A stretch of DNA of 64,000 nt, taken from Janibacter alkaliphilus. Its GTDB lineage: Bacteria > Actinomycetota > Actinomycetes > Actinomycetales > Dermatophilaceae. Position numbers and translations under genes: made by a program. Where the stretch lies: NCBI RefSeq assembly GCF_013408565.1, contig NZ_JACBZX010000001.1, positions 124,001 to 188,000 on the forward strand, written 5' to 3'. This document shows, one piece after another, positions 1-8,705 of the stretch (positions within the stretch are counted from its first letter, which is position 1; the number at the start of each line of letters is the position of its first letter). Below the pieces are notes generated by a model, which made no database searches, had not been told where the DNA came from, and worked only from the letters and a program-made list of their open reading frames with translations.

Positions 1-505
1 CCGGACCGGCGGCGACGAGCACGCCCTTGCCGTCGTAGCCGCCGGTGGGGGTCTTGGCGACCAGCGGCCAGCCGACCTCGGCGGCGAAGGCGTCCACCTG
101 CGCGGCGTCGGCGACCGCCGCCCACCGCGGGCAGGGCACCCCGGCGTCGGTGAGCGCCCGGCGCATCACGAGCTTGTCCTGGGCGTGCCGCAGCGCCTCC
201 GGGCGGGGGTGGACGGCGACCCCGTCGGCGACCAGCGCGGCCAGCACGTCGGCCGGCACGTGCTCGTGGTCGAAGGTGACGACGTCGCAGCCGGCGGCGA
301 AGTCGCGGACCGCCTCCAGGTCGTCGTGGGCGCCGACGGGGGCCGACGGGACCGCCAGCGCGGCCGCCGCGGTCTCGCTCTCGGCGAGGACGGAGAGGGT
401 GATGCCGAGCTCGGTGGCGGGACCGGCGCACATCCGGGCCAGCTGCCCACCACCGATGATCCCGACGACCGGGAAGCCGCCCGGGGCACGCTGAGGTCGA
501 GGCAC
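1..505 (-). CDS. purK: 5-(carboxyamino)imidazole ribonucleotide synthase PurK, N-terminal part (cut by window edge)
   Basis: ATP-dependent carboxylation of aminoimidazole ribonucleotide to N5-CAIR in purine synthesis. The frame begins at GTG 505 and reads into a glycine-rich ATP-grasp N-terminal (preATP) motif VVGIIGGGQLARM, then FDHEHVPADVL, the RHAQDKLVMR segment and the start of the ATP-grasp core (KTPTGGYDGKGV). About 168 residues are present; the C-terminal half lies beyond base 1. The start is supported by a TATCCT hexamer ending 7 nt upstream of the GTG. It is divergent from a GtrA gene with 39 bp between starts, an arrangement also seen in mycobacteria. Confidence 0.93.
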   Translation of the reverse strand, partial: MPRPQRAPGGFPVVGIIGGGQLARMCAGPATELGITLSVLAESETAAAALAVPSAPVGAHDDLEAVRDFAAGCDVVTFDHEHVPADVLAALVADGVAVHPRPEALRHAQDKLVMRRALTDAGVPCPRWAAVADAAQVDAFAAEVGWPLVAKTPTGGYDGKGVLVAAGP

Positions 506-512
506 GATGCCG

Positions 513-518
513 AGGATA
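513..518 (-). promoter_or_regulatory. Leaderless -10 element of purK
   Basis: TATCCT on the minus strand followed by 7 nt and the GTG start of purK. It fits the TANNNT consensus and the spacing shared by many genes in this window. No ribosome binding site is visible, so a leaderless transcript is inferred. Confidence 0.55.
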
Positions 519-532
519 TCGGCCGCGGCGAC

Positions 533-538
533 TACCCT
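533..538 (+). promoter_or_regulatory. Leaderless -10 element of the GtrA gene
   Basis: TACCCT followed by 6 nt and GTG 545. No Shine-Dalgarno sequence precedes this start, and the spacing would place transcription initiation at the start codon. Confidence 0.55.
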
Positions 539-544
539 GCTCGG

Positions 545-1129
545 GTGTCAGGATCAGGATCCGGGGACGAGCAGGCCACGACGCGCGCACCGCGCCGGGG
601 TCTCGTCGGCCTCGTCGACACCATCTGGCACGAGATGGCGAAGTTCGGCCTCATCGGGCTGATCAGCTTCGTCATCGACCTCGGCGGCATGAACCTGCTG
701 ACCCACACCGTCCTCGAGGACAAGGTCACCACCGCCAAGATCCTCAGCGGCGTCGCGGCCACCCTCTTCGCCTGGGTGGGCAACCGGTCCTGGACCTTCG
801 CCCACCGGCGCAGCCGCCCGGTCAGCCACGAGGTCACCCTCTTCTTCGTGGTCAACGGGCTCGCCCTGGGCATCTCGACGCTGTGCCTGGTGATCTCGCA
901 CTACGTGCTCGGCTTCGAGTCGCGGCTGGCCGACAACATCAGCACGATCTTCGGGATCGGGCTGGGCACGATCTTCCGCTTCTGGGCCTACCGGGCGTTC
1001 GTCTTCGCCAACGAGCCGATGGACGTGGACACCTCGCCGCTGGCGCACGACGACGAGGCCGAGGGCGACGAGGCCGAGGGCGGGCGCGCGGACCGGGCGG
1101 GCACCGAGGCGACGCGCCAGCGCGACTGA
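545..1129 (+). CDS. GtrA family membrane protein
   Basis: A 194-residue GtrA/DPMS-type membrane protein. Four hydrophobic segments are visible (about residues 30-50, 63-83, 95-118 and 128-148), containing the family patterns FGLIGLISFVIDLGG, WVGNRSWTF and FRFWAYRAFVF. Such proteins are thought to help move polyprenyl-phosphate-linked sugars across the membrane or to anchor glycosyltransferases; the exact substrate is unknown. The C-terminal 40 residues are charged (repeated EGDEAEGG) and probably cytoplasmic. GTG 545 was chosen because it immediately precedes the conserved region and has a well placed -10 hexamer. A GtrA gene next to purK is also found in mycobacteria. Confidence 0.85.
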   Translation: MSGSGSGDEQATTRAPRRGLVGLVDTIWHEMAKFGLIGLISFVIDLGGMNLLTHTVLEDKVTTAKILSGVAATLFAWVGNRSWTFAHRRSRPVSHEVTLFFVVNGLALGISTLCLVISHYVLGFESRLADNISTIFGIGLGTIFRFWAYRAFVFANEPMDVDTSPLAHDDEAEGDEAEGGRADRAGTEATRQRD

Positions 1130-1179
1130 CCCGCAGGCGGACTGCCGAGGTCGCCGGAGGTCGCCAGGGCACCGCCGGG

Positions 1180-2169
1180 TCAGCGCGAGCGCGGGCCGGC
1201 GAGGAAGACCGAGAAGATCGCCGGGCGCGCCTGCACCAGCTCCAGCCGGCCACCGTTGCGCAGCGCGATCTGGCGGGCCAGGGCCAGACCGATGCCCGAG
1301 CCGCGCGAGGTGACCGAGCGCTCGAAGATGTGCGGGGCGATCGCCGCCGGGATCCCGGTGCCCTCGTCGCGCACCTCGACGAGCACCGCGAGCCCGCGCC
1401 GCGAGACGTCCACGGTCACCGTGCCGGCCCCGTGCTCCAGGGCGTTCTCGACGAGGGTCTGCATGACCTGGGCCAGGTCGGCCGGCGCGGCCCGCACCAG
1501 CAGACCGCGCTCCCCCTCCACCCGCATGCTGCGCCGCGCGGCGGTGAAGGCCGGCTGGTACTCGCGCTGCAGCCCCGCCAGCACCGAGTCCAGCGAGATC
1601 TCCGGCAGCGCCGCGTCACCGTCCTTGCTGCGGGCCAGCAGGGTGTCGACGACCCCGGTGAGCCGCTCCACCTGGGCCATGGCGATGCCCGCCTCGTCCC
1701 GGGCGACGGCGAGGTCGTCGGTGTCCACGATCTCCTCCAGCCGCATCTGCAGCGCGGTCAGCGGGGTGCGCAGCTGGTGCGAGCCGTCGCGCACCGCCTC
1801 CTGGGCGCTCGCCTGCCGCCGGGCGACGGCGGCGGCCCGCTCGGCCAGCTGCTGGTTGGCCTCGTCGATCTCCTGCAGGCCCACCGGCTCGCCGGCCCCG
1901 GCCTGCGGCCCGTCCCCGAGCGCGTCGACCTGGGAGCGCAGCCGCTGCATGCCCCGCTCGTGCCGACGCAGCACGACCTCCGCCGCAGCCAGCCCGAGCC
2001 CCGCGGCCAGGGCGGCCGCGGCGACGGCGGCGGCGAGCACCACCGCGCCGTCGCCCTCGGACCGCCCGGCGAGGCGCAGCACGAGGACGTGACCGAGCAC
2101 GGCCAGGCCCGCGGCCACCACCGCCACGCCGACGACCAGCCGCCGCAGCACCTGCCGCAGGCCGGTCAC
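1180..2169 (-). CDS. Two-component sensor histidine kinase
   Basis: A 329-residue membrane histidine kinase. Two N-terminal hydrophobic segments (about residues 11-33 and 43-65) enclose only a very short loop, so it probably senses something in or near the membrane. An HisKA box SHQLRTPL carries the phospho-accepting His near residue 130. The HATPase domain has an N-box (LVENALEHG), G1 (DEGTGIP) and G2 (GSGIGLALA). The GTG start overlaps the stop of the upstream response regulator (GTGA), so the two are co-translated. There is no HAMP domain of clear length. The signal is unknown. Confidence 0.9.
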   Translation of the reverse strand: MTGLRQVLRRLVVGVAVVAAGLAVLGHVLVLRLAGRSEGDGAVVLAAAVAAAALAAGLGLAAAEVVLRRHERGMQRLRSQVDALGDGPQAGAGEPVGLQEIDEANQQLAERAAAVARRQASAQEAVRDGSHQLRTPLTALQMRLEEIVDTDDLAVARDEAGIAMAQVERLTGVVDTLLARSKDGDAALPEISLDSVLAGLQREYQPAFTAARRSMRVEGERGLLVRAAPADLAQVMQTLVENALEHGAGTVTVDVSRRGLAVLVEVRDEGTGIPAAIAPHIFERSVTSRGSGIGLALARQIALRNGGRLELVQARPAIFSVFLAGPRSR

Positions 2170-2837
2170 GGGTCGAACCGGAAGCCGATCCCGCGCACGG
2201 TCGCGATGTGCCGGGGCGCCGCGGGGTCGTCGCCGAGCTTGCGGCGCAGCACGGAGACGTGCATGTCGAGGGTCTTGGTCGACCCGAACCACTCGGTCTC
2301 CCACACCTCGGCCATGAGCTGCTCGCGCGAGACCACCTTGCCGCTCTCGCGGACCAGCACCCGGAGCACCTCGTACTCCTTCGTCGTCAGCGGCAGCTCC
2401 TCGCCGTGGAACCAGGCGCGGCGAGCCTCCGGGTCGACCTGGACGGTGTCCTCGGCCGGGCGCTGCTGCTCGCTCGGCTGGCGCCGCAGCAGCGCCCGCA
2501 CCCGGGCCATCAGCTCGGCCAGCCGGAAGGGCTTGGTGACGTAGTCGTCGCCGCCGGCGTCCAGTCCGACGACGGTGTCCACCTCGTCGGCGCGGGCGGT
2601 GAGGATGAGCACCGGCACGGTGGCGCCGGTCGCCCGCAGCCGGCGGCAGACCTCGAGCCCGTCGAGCGTGGGCAGCCCGAGGTCGAGGATCACCAGGTCC
2701 GGCTCCTGGGTGGTCGCCGCCTCGAGGGCGGCCTGCCCGTCCGCGTGCGCGGTGACCTGGTAGCCCTCGCGCAGCAGGGCGCGCGAGAGCGGGTCGGCGA
2801 TGCTCGCATCGTCCTCGGCGAGCAGGACGCGTGTCAT
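2166..2837 (-). CDS. OmpR/PhoB-family response regulator
   Basis: A 223-residue regulator. The receiver domain (1-115) has the acidic pair EDD near the N-terminus, phospho-acceptor Asp in LVILDLGLP (about residue 52), conserved Thr in LILTARA and Lys in YVTKPF. The C-terminal winged-helix domain (about 128-223) has [12 protein letters not shown] and the recognition helix region ending VRGIGFRF. It pairs with the kinase that overlaps its stop codon. A TAGGAT hexamer 7 nt before the ATG suggests a leaderless operon promoter. Confidence 0.93.
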   Translation of the reverse strand: MTRVLLAEDDASIADPLSRALLREGYQVTAHADGQAALEAATTQEPDLVILDLGLPTLDGLEVCRRLRATGATVPVLILTARADEVDTVVGLDAGGDDYVTKPFRLAELMARVRALLRRQPSEQQRPAEDTVQVDPEARRAWFHGEELPLTTKEYEVLRVLVRESGKVVSREQLMAEVWETEWFGSTKTLDMHVSVLRRKLGDDPAAPRHIATVRGIGFRFDP

Positions 2838-2844
2838 GCGGGTG

Positions 2845-2850
2845 ATCCTA
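2845..2850 (-). promoter_or_regulatory. Leaderless -10 element of the two-component operon
   Basis: TAGGAT on the minus strand, 7 nt before the ATG of the response regulator; same spacing as other leaderless candidates in the window. Confidence 0.5.
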
Positions 2851-2876
2851 GGTGGTCGTGGCGCGGCCGGCCGGGA

Positions 2877-4007
2877 CTACGGGTGGACACCGGGCTGCGG
2901 TCCGCGGACGCCGGTGACCCGGACCAGCCGGGAGGGCACCACCTCACCCAGCCCGCGCAGGGTGCGCCGCCGGGTCGGGGTCGTGGAGAAGGCGCTCAGC
3001 GGTGCCAGCAGCCGGGCCAGCGGGTCGTCGACGAAGACGCCGCTGGCCGGGGCCGCGGCGGTCAGCCGGCTGGCCCGGTTGACGGTGGTGCCGAAGACGT
3101 CGCCGAGCCGGTGCACGACGTTGCCGTGGGCCATCCCGACCCGGGCGTCCGGCAGCAGGTCGTCGGCGGCCATCGCCTCGACGAGGTCCAGCGCGATGGC
3201 CGCGGCCGGGGCCGCCTCCGCGGTGGAGAACATCACCTCGTCGCCGGCGGTCTTGACCACCCGGCCGCCGTGGGCGGTGACGATGTCGGTGCACAGGTCC
3301 TCGAAGCGCTGCACCATCCGGGCCAGGTCGCGCTCGTCGAGGCGGCGCACCACCGAGGTGAAGCTGACCAGGTCGGCGAAGCCGATGACCAGCGGCTGCG
3401 CGGCGGGGTCCTCGTCGCTGGAGGCGGTGGTGATGACCTGGTTGATGGCCGCCGAGAGCTGACGGCGCCAGACGTAGGCCAGCAGCGGCTCGAGGTCGTC
3501 GACGTGCTCGGCGACCCGGATCGCGGTCTCCTCGGTGATCGCCGCGGTGGCCTCGCGGGACGGCTCGAGGTCGCCCAGCTCGCGGGTCACCTCCTCCAGC
3601 AGCAGCTGGGTCTGCCAGCTGGCCAGCCGGTCCATGGTGCGGGCCAGGGCGCGGGTCATCGCCAGCGCGAACTCCTCCTCGACCTCGCCGCGGCGGACCA
3701 GGTCGGCGACCCGCTGCAGCGCCTCGAGGTCGGCCTCGGTGAACATCGCGTCGCCCTCGCCGACCAGCGGGAAGCCGAGGGCGTGCCAGAAGCGGCGGGC
3801 CGAGCGCACCGAGACCCCGGCGCCGCGGGAGACCTGGCGCCGACCGAGCGAGGCCGGCCGGCCCAGCAGAGCACGCTCGAGCACGTCGGGCAGCGGGTCC
3901 CGCCCCAGCCGCTTGGTCCCGTCGTCGGCGCGCGCCCCGGGGTCCGCCTCGCTCGCGTCCGACGGGGTGCTCGGGGGCGCCGAGGGCTCGCGGTCGTCCG
4001 CGTCCAT
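2877..4007 (-). CDS. Class III adenylate cyclase with Rv1264-like regulatory domain
   Basis: Makes cyclic AMP from ATP. The 376-residue protein has an N-terminal helical regulatory region (about 35-190) resembling the pH-sensing domain of mycobacterial Rv1264, then a class III catalytic domain. Residues expected for catalysis are present: metal-binding Asp212 (GFADLVSFT) and Asp256 (KTAGDEVM), purine-selecting Lys252 and Asp303, and the transition-state pair Asn310/Arg314 (VNRASR). Adenylate specificity is therefore likely. No membrane segment is visible. A GAAGGAGGG ribosome binding site precedes the ATG. It stands alone, with birA upstream on the same strand after a 54-bp gap. Confidence 0.9.
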   Translation of the reverse strand: MDADDREPSAPPSTPSDASEADPGARADDGTKRLGRDPLPDVLERALLGRPASLGRRQVSRGAGVSVRSARRFWHALGFPLVGEGDAMFTEADLEALQRVADLVRRGEVEEEFALAMTRALARTMDRLASWQTQLLLEEVTRELGDLEPSREATAAITEETAIRVAEHVDDLEPLLAYVWRRQLSAAINQVITTASSDEDPAAQPLVIGFADLVSFTSVVRRLDERDLARMVQRFEDLCTDIVTAHGGRVVKTAGDEVMFSTAEAAPAAAIALDLVEAMAADDLLPDARVGMAHGNVVHRLGDVFGTTVNRASRLTAAAPASGVFVDDPLARLLAPLSAFSTTPTRRRTLRGLGEVVPSRLVRVTGVRGPQPGVHP

Positions 4008-4061
4008 CCTGCGCCCTCCTTCGTCCGCTGTGCTCGTCGGTGCCCGGGTGACGCGCCGGCC

Positions 4062-4847
4062 TCAGCCGGACGCTGCGTCCGTGCCCGGCGGCCGGATGTG
4101 GTGCACGTCACCGGCGCTGAGGCTATCGAAGCGCCCCCGCAGCCGCAGGCCCCCGTCGTCGGCCACGCCGTCGACGTGGTGGCGCTGCACGCTGCCGTCC
4201 GGCAGGTGCACGTCGACCTCGCGCCCGATCGTCACGCACGCCGAGCGGTACTCCTCCCGCACGGCGGCCGCCTGCGTGCCGCCCGCGCGCACCGCGGCGT
4301 GCCGGCGACGCAGCCCGATCAGCAGCCGGGCCGCCAGCCCGGTCCGGTCCACCGTCCCGCCGGCCAGCCGCACCGAGGTGGCCCCCGGGACCGGCAGCTC
4401 GTCGCGGTCGTGGTCGACGTTGACCCCCGCGCCGACCACCACGAGGTCGGTGCCCGGCACCAGCTCGCAGAGGATGCCGCAGGTCTTGCGGTCCTCGTCG
4501 GCCGGCAGCAGCACGTCGTTGGGCCACTTCAGGTCTGCCTGGACGCCCGCGGCCGCGACGGCCTCGCGCACCGCGAGCCCGGTCACCAGCGGCAGCCAGC
4601 CGTCCGGCTGCACCCGGGGCACGAGCACCGAGACGGCCACCCCGGCCCGAGGCACCTCGCCCCAGCGCCGCCCCAGGCGGCCCCGGCCCGCGGTCTGCTG
4701 CTCGGCCAGCACCGGCTGCCAGGGCACCCCGAGGCGGCGGGCCTCGACGTTGGTCGAGCCCACCTCGGCCAGCACCACCGGGGGCTGCCAGCCGTCCTGC
4801 CCGGGCAGGGCCTGCGTCAGCCGACGGACGTCGACGGATGTCCTCAC
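4062..4847 (-). CDS. birA: Biotin--[acetyl-CoA-carboxylase] ligase BirA
   Basis: Attaches biotin to the carboxyl-carrier domain of acyl-CoA carboxylase via biotinyl-AMP. The 261-residue protein has the ligase domain only, with no N-terminal HTH repressor domain, so it should not regulate transcription. Visible motifs: [11 protein letters not shown], the biotinyl-AMP loop [22 protein letters not shown] and VVGAGVNVD. The GTG 4847 start gives the usual length and is preceded by TAGCCT at 7 nt. It is divergent from accD, with only 24 bp between the start codons and back-to-back -10 elements, so ligase and substrate carboxylase are probably expressed together. Confidence 0.93.
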   Translation of the reverse strand: MRTSVDVRRLTQALPGQDGWQPPVVLAEVGSTNVEARRLGVPWQPVLAEQQTAGRGRLGRRWGEVPRAGVAVSVLVPRVQPDGWLPLVTGLAVREAVAAAGVQADLKWPNDVLLPADEDRKTCGILCELVPGTDLVVVGAGVNVDHDRDELPVPGATSVRLAGGTVDRTGLAARLLIGLRRRHAAVRAGGTQAAAVREEYRSACVTIGREVDVHLPDGSVQRHHVDGVADDGGLRLRGRFDSLSAGDVHHIRPPGTDAASG

Positions 4848-4854
4848 CCGGGCA

Positions 4855-4864
4855 AGGCTAGGGT
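4855..4864. promoter_or_regulatory. Overlapping divergent -10 elements for birA and accD
   Basis: The ten bases AGGCTAGGGT read as TAGCCT toward birA (7 nt from its GTG) and as TAGGGT toward accD (7 nt from its ATG). The two hexamers share two bases, so polymerase cannot occupy both at once. Confidence 0.5.
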
Positions 4865-4871
4865 GGGCCGC

Positions 4872-6518
4872 ATGTCGCAGAGCACCGAGTCCTCCGTGGA
4901 GGCCAACCAGAGCATCGGTGGGACCGACGTCCCCGCGGACATCGACATCCACAGCACCGCCGGCAAGCTCGCCGACCTCAAGCGCCGGGTCGCCGAGGTC
5001 GCCCACGCCGGGTCCGAGCGGGCGGTGGAGAAGCAGCACGCGCGAGGCAAGAAGACCGCGCGCGAGCGGATCGCGATGCTCCTCGACGAGGGCAGCTTCG
5101 TCGAGATGGACAAGTACGCCCGGCACCGCAGCACGAACTTCGGCCAGGAGGCGAACCGTCCCTACGGCGACGGCGTGGTCACCGGCTACGGCACCGTCGA
5201 CGGTCGCCAGATCGCCGTCTTCGCCCAGGACTTCACCGTCTTCGGCGGCTCCCTCGGTGAGGTCTTCGGAGAGAAGATCGTCAAGATCATGGACTTCGCG
5301 ATGAAGATCGGCTGCCCGGTGGTCGGCCTCAACGACTCCGGCGGCGCCCGCATCCAGGAGGGCGTGGTCTCGCTCGGCCTCTACGGCGAGATCTTCAAGC
5401 GCAACGTGCACGCCTCCGGGGTCATCCCGCAGATCAGCCTCATCATGGGCCCGTGCGCCGGCGGGGCGGTCTACTCCCCCGCGGTCACCGACTTCACCGT
5501 CATGGTCGACCAGACCTCGCACATGTTCATCACCGGCCCGGACGTCATCAAGACCGTCACCGGCGAGGACGTAGAGTTCGAGGACCTCGGCGGCGCCCGC
5601 AGCCACAACACCAAGTCCGGTGTGGCGCACTACATGGGCAGCGACGAGGAGGACGCCATCGACTACGTCAAGGCGCTGCTGTCCTACCTGCCGAGCAACA
5701 ACCTCGAGGACCCGCCGGTCTACGGCGAGGAGCTCGACCTCGCGGTGACCGACGAGGACCGCTTCCTCGACACGGTGATCCCGGACTCGGCGAACATGCC
5801 CTACGACATGAAGGGGGTCATCGAGCACGTCGTCGACGACGGCGAGTTCCTCGAGGTGCACCCCCTCTTCGCGCCGAACATGATCTGCGGCTACGCCCGG
5901 ATCGAGGGCCGCTCGGTCGGGGTCGTGGCGAACAACCCGATGCAGTTCGCCGGGACGCTGGACATCGACGCCTCGGAGAAGGCGGCCCGCTTCGTGCGCA
6001 CCTGCGACGCCTTCAACGTGCCGGTGCTCACCTTCGTCGACGTCCCCGGCTTCCTGCCCGGAACCGACCAGGAGTGGGACGGCATCATCCGGCGCGGCGC
6101 CAAGCTCATCTACGCCTACGCCGAGGCGACCGTGCCGCTGGTCACCGTCATCACCCGCAAGGCCTACGGCGGCGCCTACGACGTCATGGGCTCCAAGCAC
6201 CTCGGCGCCGACATCAACCTCGCCTGGCCGACCGCGCAGATCGCCGTGATGGGCGCCCAGGGCGCGGTGAACATCCTCTACCGCAAGCAGCTGGCGGCGG
6301 CCGAGAGCGAGGGTCGGGACGTCGAGGAGGCGCGGCAGGAGTTCATCACCGCCTACGAGGACGCGCTGGCCAACCCGTACGTGGCGGCCGAGCGCGGCTA
6401 CATCGACACGGTGATCACCCCGAGCAACACCCGGATGAACGTCTCCCGGGCGCTGCGCGCGCTGCGCAGGAAGCGGGAGAGCCTGCCGGCCAAGAAGCAC
6501 GGGAACATCCCGCTGTGA
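4872..6518 (+). CDS. accD: Acyl-CoA carboxylase carboxyltransferase (beta) subunit
   Basis: Transfers the carboxyl group from carboxybiotin to acetyl- or propionyl-CoA, giving malonyl- or methylmalonyl-CoA. The 548-residue crotonase-fold protein has the paired N and C carboxyltransferase halves: acyl-CoA oxyanion region [34 protein letters not shown] in the N half, and [13 protein letters not shown] with [17 protein letters not shown] in the C half. It is the AccD5/PccB type. The ATG at 4872 follows a TAGGGT hexamer. The stop overlaps the accE start (GTGA). The partner biotin carboxylase, accA, lies about 38 kb away at 44558. Confidence 0.95.
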   Translation: MSQSTESSVEANQSIGGTDVPADIDIHSTAGKLADLKRRVAEVAHAGSERAVEKQHARGKKTARERIAMLLDEGSFVEMDKYARHRSTNFGQEANRPYGDGVVTGYGTVDGRQIAVFAQDFTVFGGSLGEVFGEKIVKIMDFAMKIGCPVVGLNDSGGARIQEGVVSLGLYGEIFKRNVHASGVIPQISLIMGPCAGGAVYSPAVTDFTVMVDQTSHMFITGPDVIKTVTGEDVEFEDLGGARSHNTKSGVAHYMGSDEEDAIDYVKALLSYLPSNNLEDPPVYGEELDLAVTDEDRFLDTVIPDSANMPYDMKGVIEHVVDDGEFLEVHPLFAPNMICGYARIEGRSVGVVANNPMQFAGTLDIDASEKAARFVRTCDAFNVPVLTFVDVPGFLPGTDQEWDGIIRRGAKLIYAYAEATVPLVTVITRKAYGGAYDVMGSKHLGADINLAWPTAQIAVMGAQGAVNILYRKQLAAAESEGRDVEEARQEFITAYEDALANPYVAAERGYIDTVITPSNTRMNVSRALRALRRKRESLPAKKHGNIPL

Positions 6519-6805
6519 CCCGGTCGCCTGCTGAGGGATCTGACCCGGAGGCCACGGAGGCCACGGAGGCCACGGAGGCCACGGAGGCCACGGACGAGCC
6601 GACCTCGGTGCGCGCCATCGAGGTGCTCGGCGAGGCCACCGACGAGCAGGTCGCCGCGCTGCTGGCCGTGATCAGCGGCCTCGGCGGCGGAGAGCCGGAG
6701 GAGGCTCCGCGCCCCGTCTCGCGCTGGGCCTCGCGCGAGCGCCTGGTGCGTCGCCCGGTCTCCCCCGGTCCGGGCGGCTGGCGGGCCTCGGCCTTCCCCC
6801 GCTGA
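6515..6805 (+). CDS. accE: Acyl-CoA carboxylase epsilon subunit AccE
   Basis: Small 96-residue subunit that in actinobacteria bridges AccA and AccD and raises activity. The conserved part is the central helix ([23 protein letters not shown]) and the C-terminal tail [11 protein letters not shown]. The N-terminus is a low-complexity EAT tract encoded by five tandem 9-bp units. It is translationally coupled to accD by a GTGA overlap. The repeat tract replaces what is usually a poorly conserved segment, so function should be intact. Confidence 0.9.
   Translation: MTRSPAEGSDPEATEATEATEATEATDEPTSVRAIEVLGEATDEQVAALLAVISGLGGGEPEEAPRPVSRWASRERLVRRPVSPGPGGWRASAFPR
6548..6592 (+). repeat. Five tandem copies of a 9-bp unit inside accE
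   Basis: GAGGCCACG is repeated five times without mismatch and encodes (Glu-Ala-Thr)5. Slippage would change length by whole tripeptides and stay in frame. Confidence 0.95.
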
Positions 6806-6832
6806 CCCTCCCCGTCACCCCCTCCGCCTCTG

Positions 6833-6879
6833 GGTCGAGGTGATACCCACCCCCTTCGACGGCGTGGATCACCTCGACC
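6833..6879. repeat. 47-bp palindromic element, copy 1 (subtype A)
   Basis: Arms GGTCGAGGTGAT (6833-6844) and ATCACCTCGACC (6868-6879) are perfect inverted repeats around a 23-nt loop. Copy 2 at 7889-7935 differs by one base. The TGA stop of the adjacent minus-strand gene lies at 6869-6871, inside the right arm. The site is between convergent genes and may also act as a terminator. Confidence 0.95.
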
Positions 6880-7783
6880 GCCGCGGTCTCGCGAGCATGC
6901 TGCGGATCTGCGCGGCGAACCGACCTTCGTACAGCCGCAGCCCCAGCAGGTCCACCCGCAGCAACGGCTCGCCCCCGATGACCAGGTCGTTGGTGCGCAG
7001 GTGGTCCAGGGCCACGTGCGCGCCCGCGCGGTGACCGCTGCCGTCGACCTCGATGCCGAAGCCCGCCTCCTCCCAGAAGGCGTCGAGGTAGCAGCGACCT
7101 CCCGGCGTCTCGCGCACCACCTGGCGGGACGGGGGCGGCAGCGCGTGCCGCCGGCACATCGCCCCCAGGTCGAGCTCGCCGATCGACTCGACCCCGCCGT
7201 GCACCGCCTCCCCGATCTCCCGCAGGTGACGCCGGCGCGTCCGACCCGGAGGCTGCCGGGTCAGGTCTCGCAGCGCGGCGGCATCGACGAGGCGCTGCTG
7301 CACGGGCATGACCAGCAGCAACGCAGCCTGGCGGTCGCTGACCGCCCAGTGCCCCGCCCGAACGCTCGCCCACAGCGGTGCTGTCACCGGCACCGCCCGG
7401 GCGAGCACCTCTCCCGCCGCGCGGCGCGCCACCTTGTGCAGCACGACGTCGCCGGGGGCGCTCACCCGTGCCGTGTGCGGCACCGAGACGTGCACCCGCT
7501 CGTCCTGGTACCCGGTCAGCCCGTGCCAGGCCAGCGCCGACACCCCGTCCAGCGCGGCCACCCGTTCCCCCACCTCCCACACCGCGCGCACGGCACGTCC
7601 TCGGGCGCTCAGCGGGCCGTTGTGCAGGGCCACCGCCTGCTGCCCCTGCACGACCCAGCGACCGGCCCGGACCTCCCGACGCACCTGCTTGTGGGTCCAG
7701 CCGTGCTCGCGCAGCTGCCGGCGACCGAGCACCAGCCCGCTGGCGGAGGCGAGGTCCCGGAGCGTCTCGACCGAGGTAGCCAT
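6869..7783 (-). CDS. AbiEi-like N-terminal / DUF559-like nuclease-fold protein
   Basis: A 304-residue protein of a type very common in actinobacteria. The N-terminal 60 residues look like the AbiEi antitoxin winged-helix segment (RQLREHGWTHKQVRREVRAGRW). The middle third has ALDGVSALAWHGL and a VHVSVP strand. The C-terminal 80 residues resemble DUF559/Vsr-type PD-(D/E)XK folds: Asp in YLDAFW, then Glu-Val-Asp-Gly in FGIEVDGSGHR, a conserved His, and a final helix with RVDLLGLRLYEGRF. The active-site Lys of classical members is not evident. No toxin gene is adjacent. Its last codons and stop come from the flanking 47-bp element, and a near-identical element lies 105 bp upstream of its start. 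Function is not established; antitoxin, nuclease or repeat-maintenance roles are possible. Confidence 0.75.
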   Translation of the reverse strand: MATSVETLRDLASASGLVLGRRQLREHGWTHKQVRREVRAGRWVVQGQQAVALHNGPLSARGRAVRAVWEVGERVAALDGVSALAWHGLTGYQDERVHVSVPHTARVSAPGDVVLHKVARRAAGEVLARAVPVTAPLWASVRAGHWAVSDRQAALLLVMPVQQRLVDAAALRDLTRQPPGRTRRRHLREIGEAVHGGVESIGELDLGAMCRRHALPPPSRQVVRETPGGRCYLDAFWEEAGFGIEVDGSGHRAGAHVALDHLRTNDLVIGGEPLLRVDLLGLRLYEGRFAAQIRSMLARPRRSR

Positions 7784-7888
7784 GCCTGAGGGTCACCCCC
7801 GGCAGATCGCCCTGGCCCCCCACGGTCGCGCATGGTGGACGGGACCTCGACCAGCCGACCCCCTGTGCATGACGCGCGTCCACCCGTG

Positions 7889-7935
7889 GGTCGAGGTGAT
7901 ACCCACCCCCTTCGACGGCGTGTATCACCTCGACC
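7889..7935. repeat. 47-bp palindromic element, copy 2 (subtype A)
   Basis: Same arms as copy 1 (7889-7900 and 7924-7935) and the same 23-nt loop except for one base, in direct orientation. Here the pairing extends by one more A-T pair. It lies between divergent genes, so it cannot simply be a terminator. Confidence 0.95.
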
Positions 7936-7955
7936 ACCGCATCGCGCGCGCCCGC

Positions 7956-7961
7956 TACGGT
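7956..7961 (+). promoter_or_regulatory. Leaderless -10 element of the MOSC gene
   Basis: TACGGT followed by 6 nt and ATG 7968. It starts 20 bp past palindromic element copy 2, so the element sits where the -35 region would be. Confidence 0.5.
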
Positions 7962-7967
7962 GGCGCC

Positions 7968-8630
7968 ATGGCCAGCGTGCTCTCCACCAACGTCGGACGA
8001 CCGATGCAGCAGGCGGTGCCGAAGGGGCGCCCCACCGGCATCGGCAAGCAGCCCGTGGAGCAGATCACCGTCGCCGACCCCGGCCCCAAGCGGGAGGGAC
8101 CGGCGGGCGAAGGGGTCAGCGGCGTGGCCGGCGACTTCATCGGCGAGGGCCGTCACCACGGCGGCAGCGACCAGGCGGTCTACGCCGTGGCCCGCGCGGA
8201 GCTGGACCACTGGGCGGACGAGCTCGGTCGCGCGATGCCGGACGGGTTCTTCGGCGAGAACCTCACCATCACCGGCCTGGACGTCGATGCCGCCGAGATC
8301 GGCGACGTCTGGCGGATCGGCTCGGCCGTGCTGCAGGTGAGCGCGCCGCGGATCCCGTGCGCCACCTTCGCCGCCCGGATGCAGGAGAAGGGGTGGGTCC
8401 GCCGGTTCGCCGAGCGGGGCCGCGTCGGCGCCTACCTGCGGGTGCTGCAGCCGGGCACGATCCAGCCCGGTGACCCGGTGCTCGTCGAGCCGGCCGGCTC
8501 CGGGGTGGACGTCCCGACGAGCCTGCGGGCCTTCATGGGCGACACCGAGGCCGCACAGACGGCTCTGGACGCCGGGGTCTTCGCGGGGTCCGACCGGGAC
8601 GATCTGGAGCAGGTGCTCGCCCGCGGCTGA
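7968..8630 (+). CDS. MOSC domain protein (YiiM-like)
   Basis: A 220-residue MOSC-fold protein of the YiiM type, a family tied to molybdenum-cofactor sulfur chemistry and to reduction of N-hydroxylated compounds. Visible family features are GDFIGEGRHHGGSDQAVYAVA (about 54-74), FFGENLTITG, and the conserved Cys in PRIPCATFAARM expected to bind the cofactor. The ATG is supported by a TACGGT -10 at 6 nt. It is a stand-alone gene, followed after 75 bp by a DUF885 gene with its own promoter. The redox partner cannot be deduced here. Confidence 0.85.
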   Translation: MASVLSTNVGRPMQQAVPKGRPTGIGKQPVEQITVADPGPKREGPAGEGVSGVAGDFIGEGRHHGGSDQAVYAVARAELDHWADELGRAMPDGFFGENLTITGLDVDAAEIGDVWRIGSAVLQVSAPRIPCATFAARMQEKGWVRRFAERGRVGAYLRVLQPGTIQPGDPVLVEPAGSGVDVPTSLRAFMGDTEAAQTALDAGVFAGSDRDDLEQVLARG

Positions 8631-8692
8631 GCGCTGCAGGATGCTGGTCTGAGCGGCCGGCGCCTGCACGGGTGGTGCACCGCCGGGGCCGG

Positions 8693-8698
8693 TAGCGT
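8693..8698 (+). promoter_or_regulatory. Leaderless -10 element of the DUF885 gene
   Basis: TAGCGT followed by 7 nt and ATG 8706. Confidence 0.5.
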
Positions 8699-8705
8699 CG
8701 GGCAG

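Noticed and set aside
4062..6500. A very long minus-strand reading frame across accD
   Set aside because: Only the part up to 4847 encodes birA. The remainder mirrors accD codons on the other strand, with low-complexity composition typical of high-GC antisense frames.
6869..7783. A complete type IV toxin-antitoxin pair
   Set aside because: The N-terminus looks like AbiEi, but no AbiEii-type nucleotidyltransferase is adjacent, and the C-terminal domain is nuclease-like instead.
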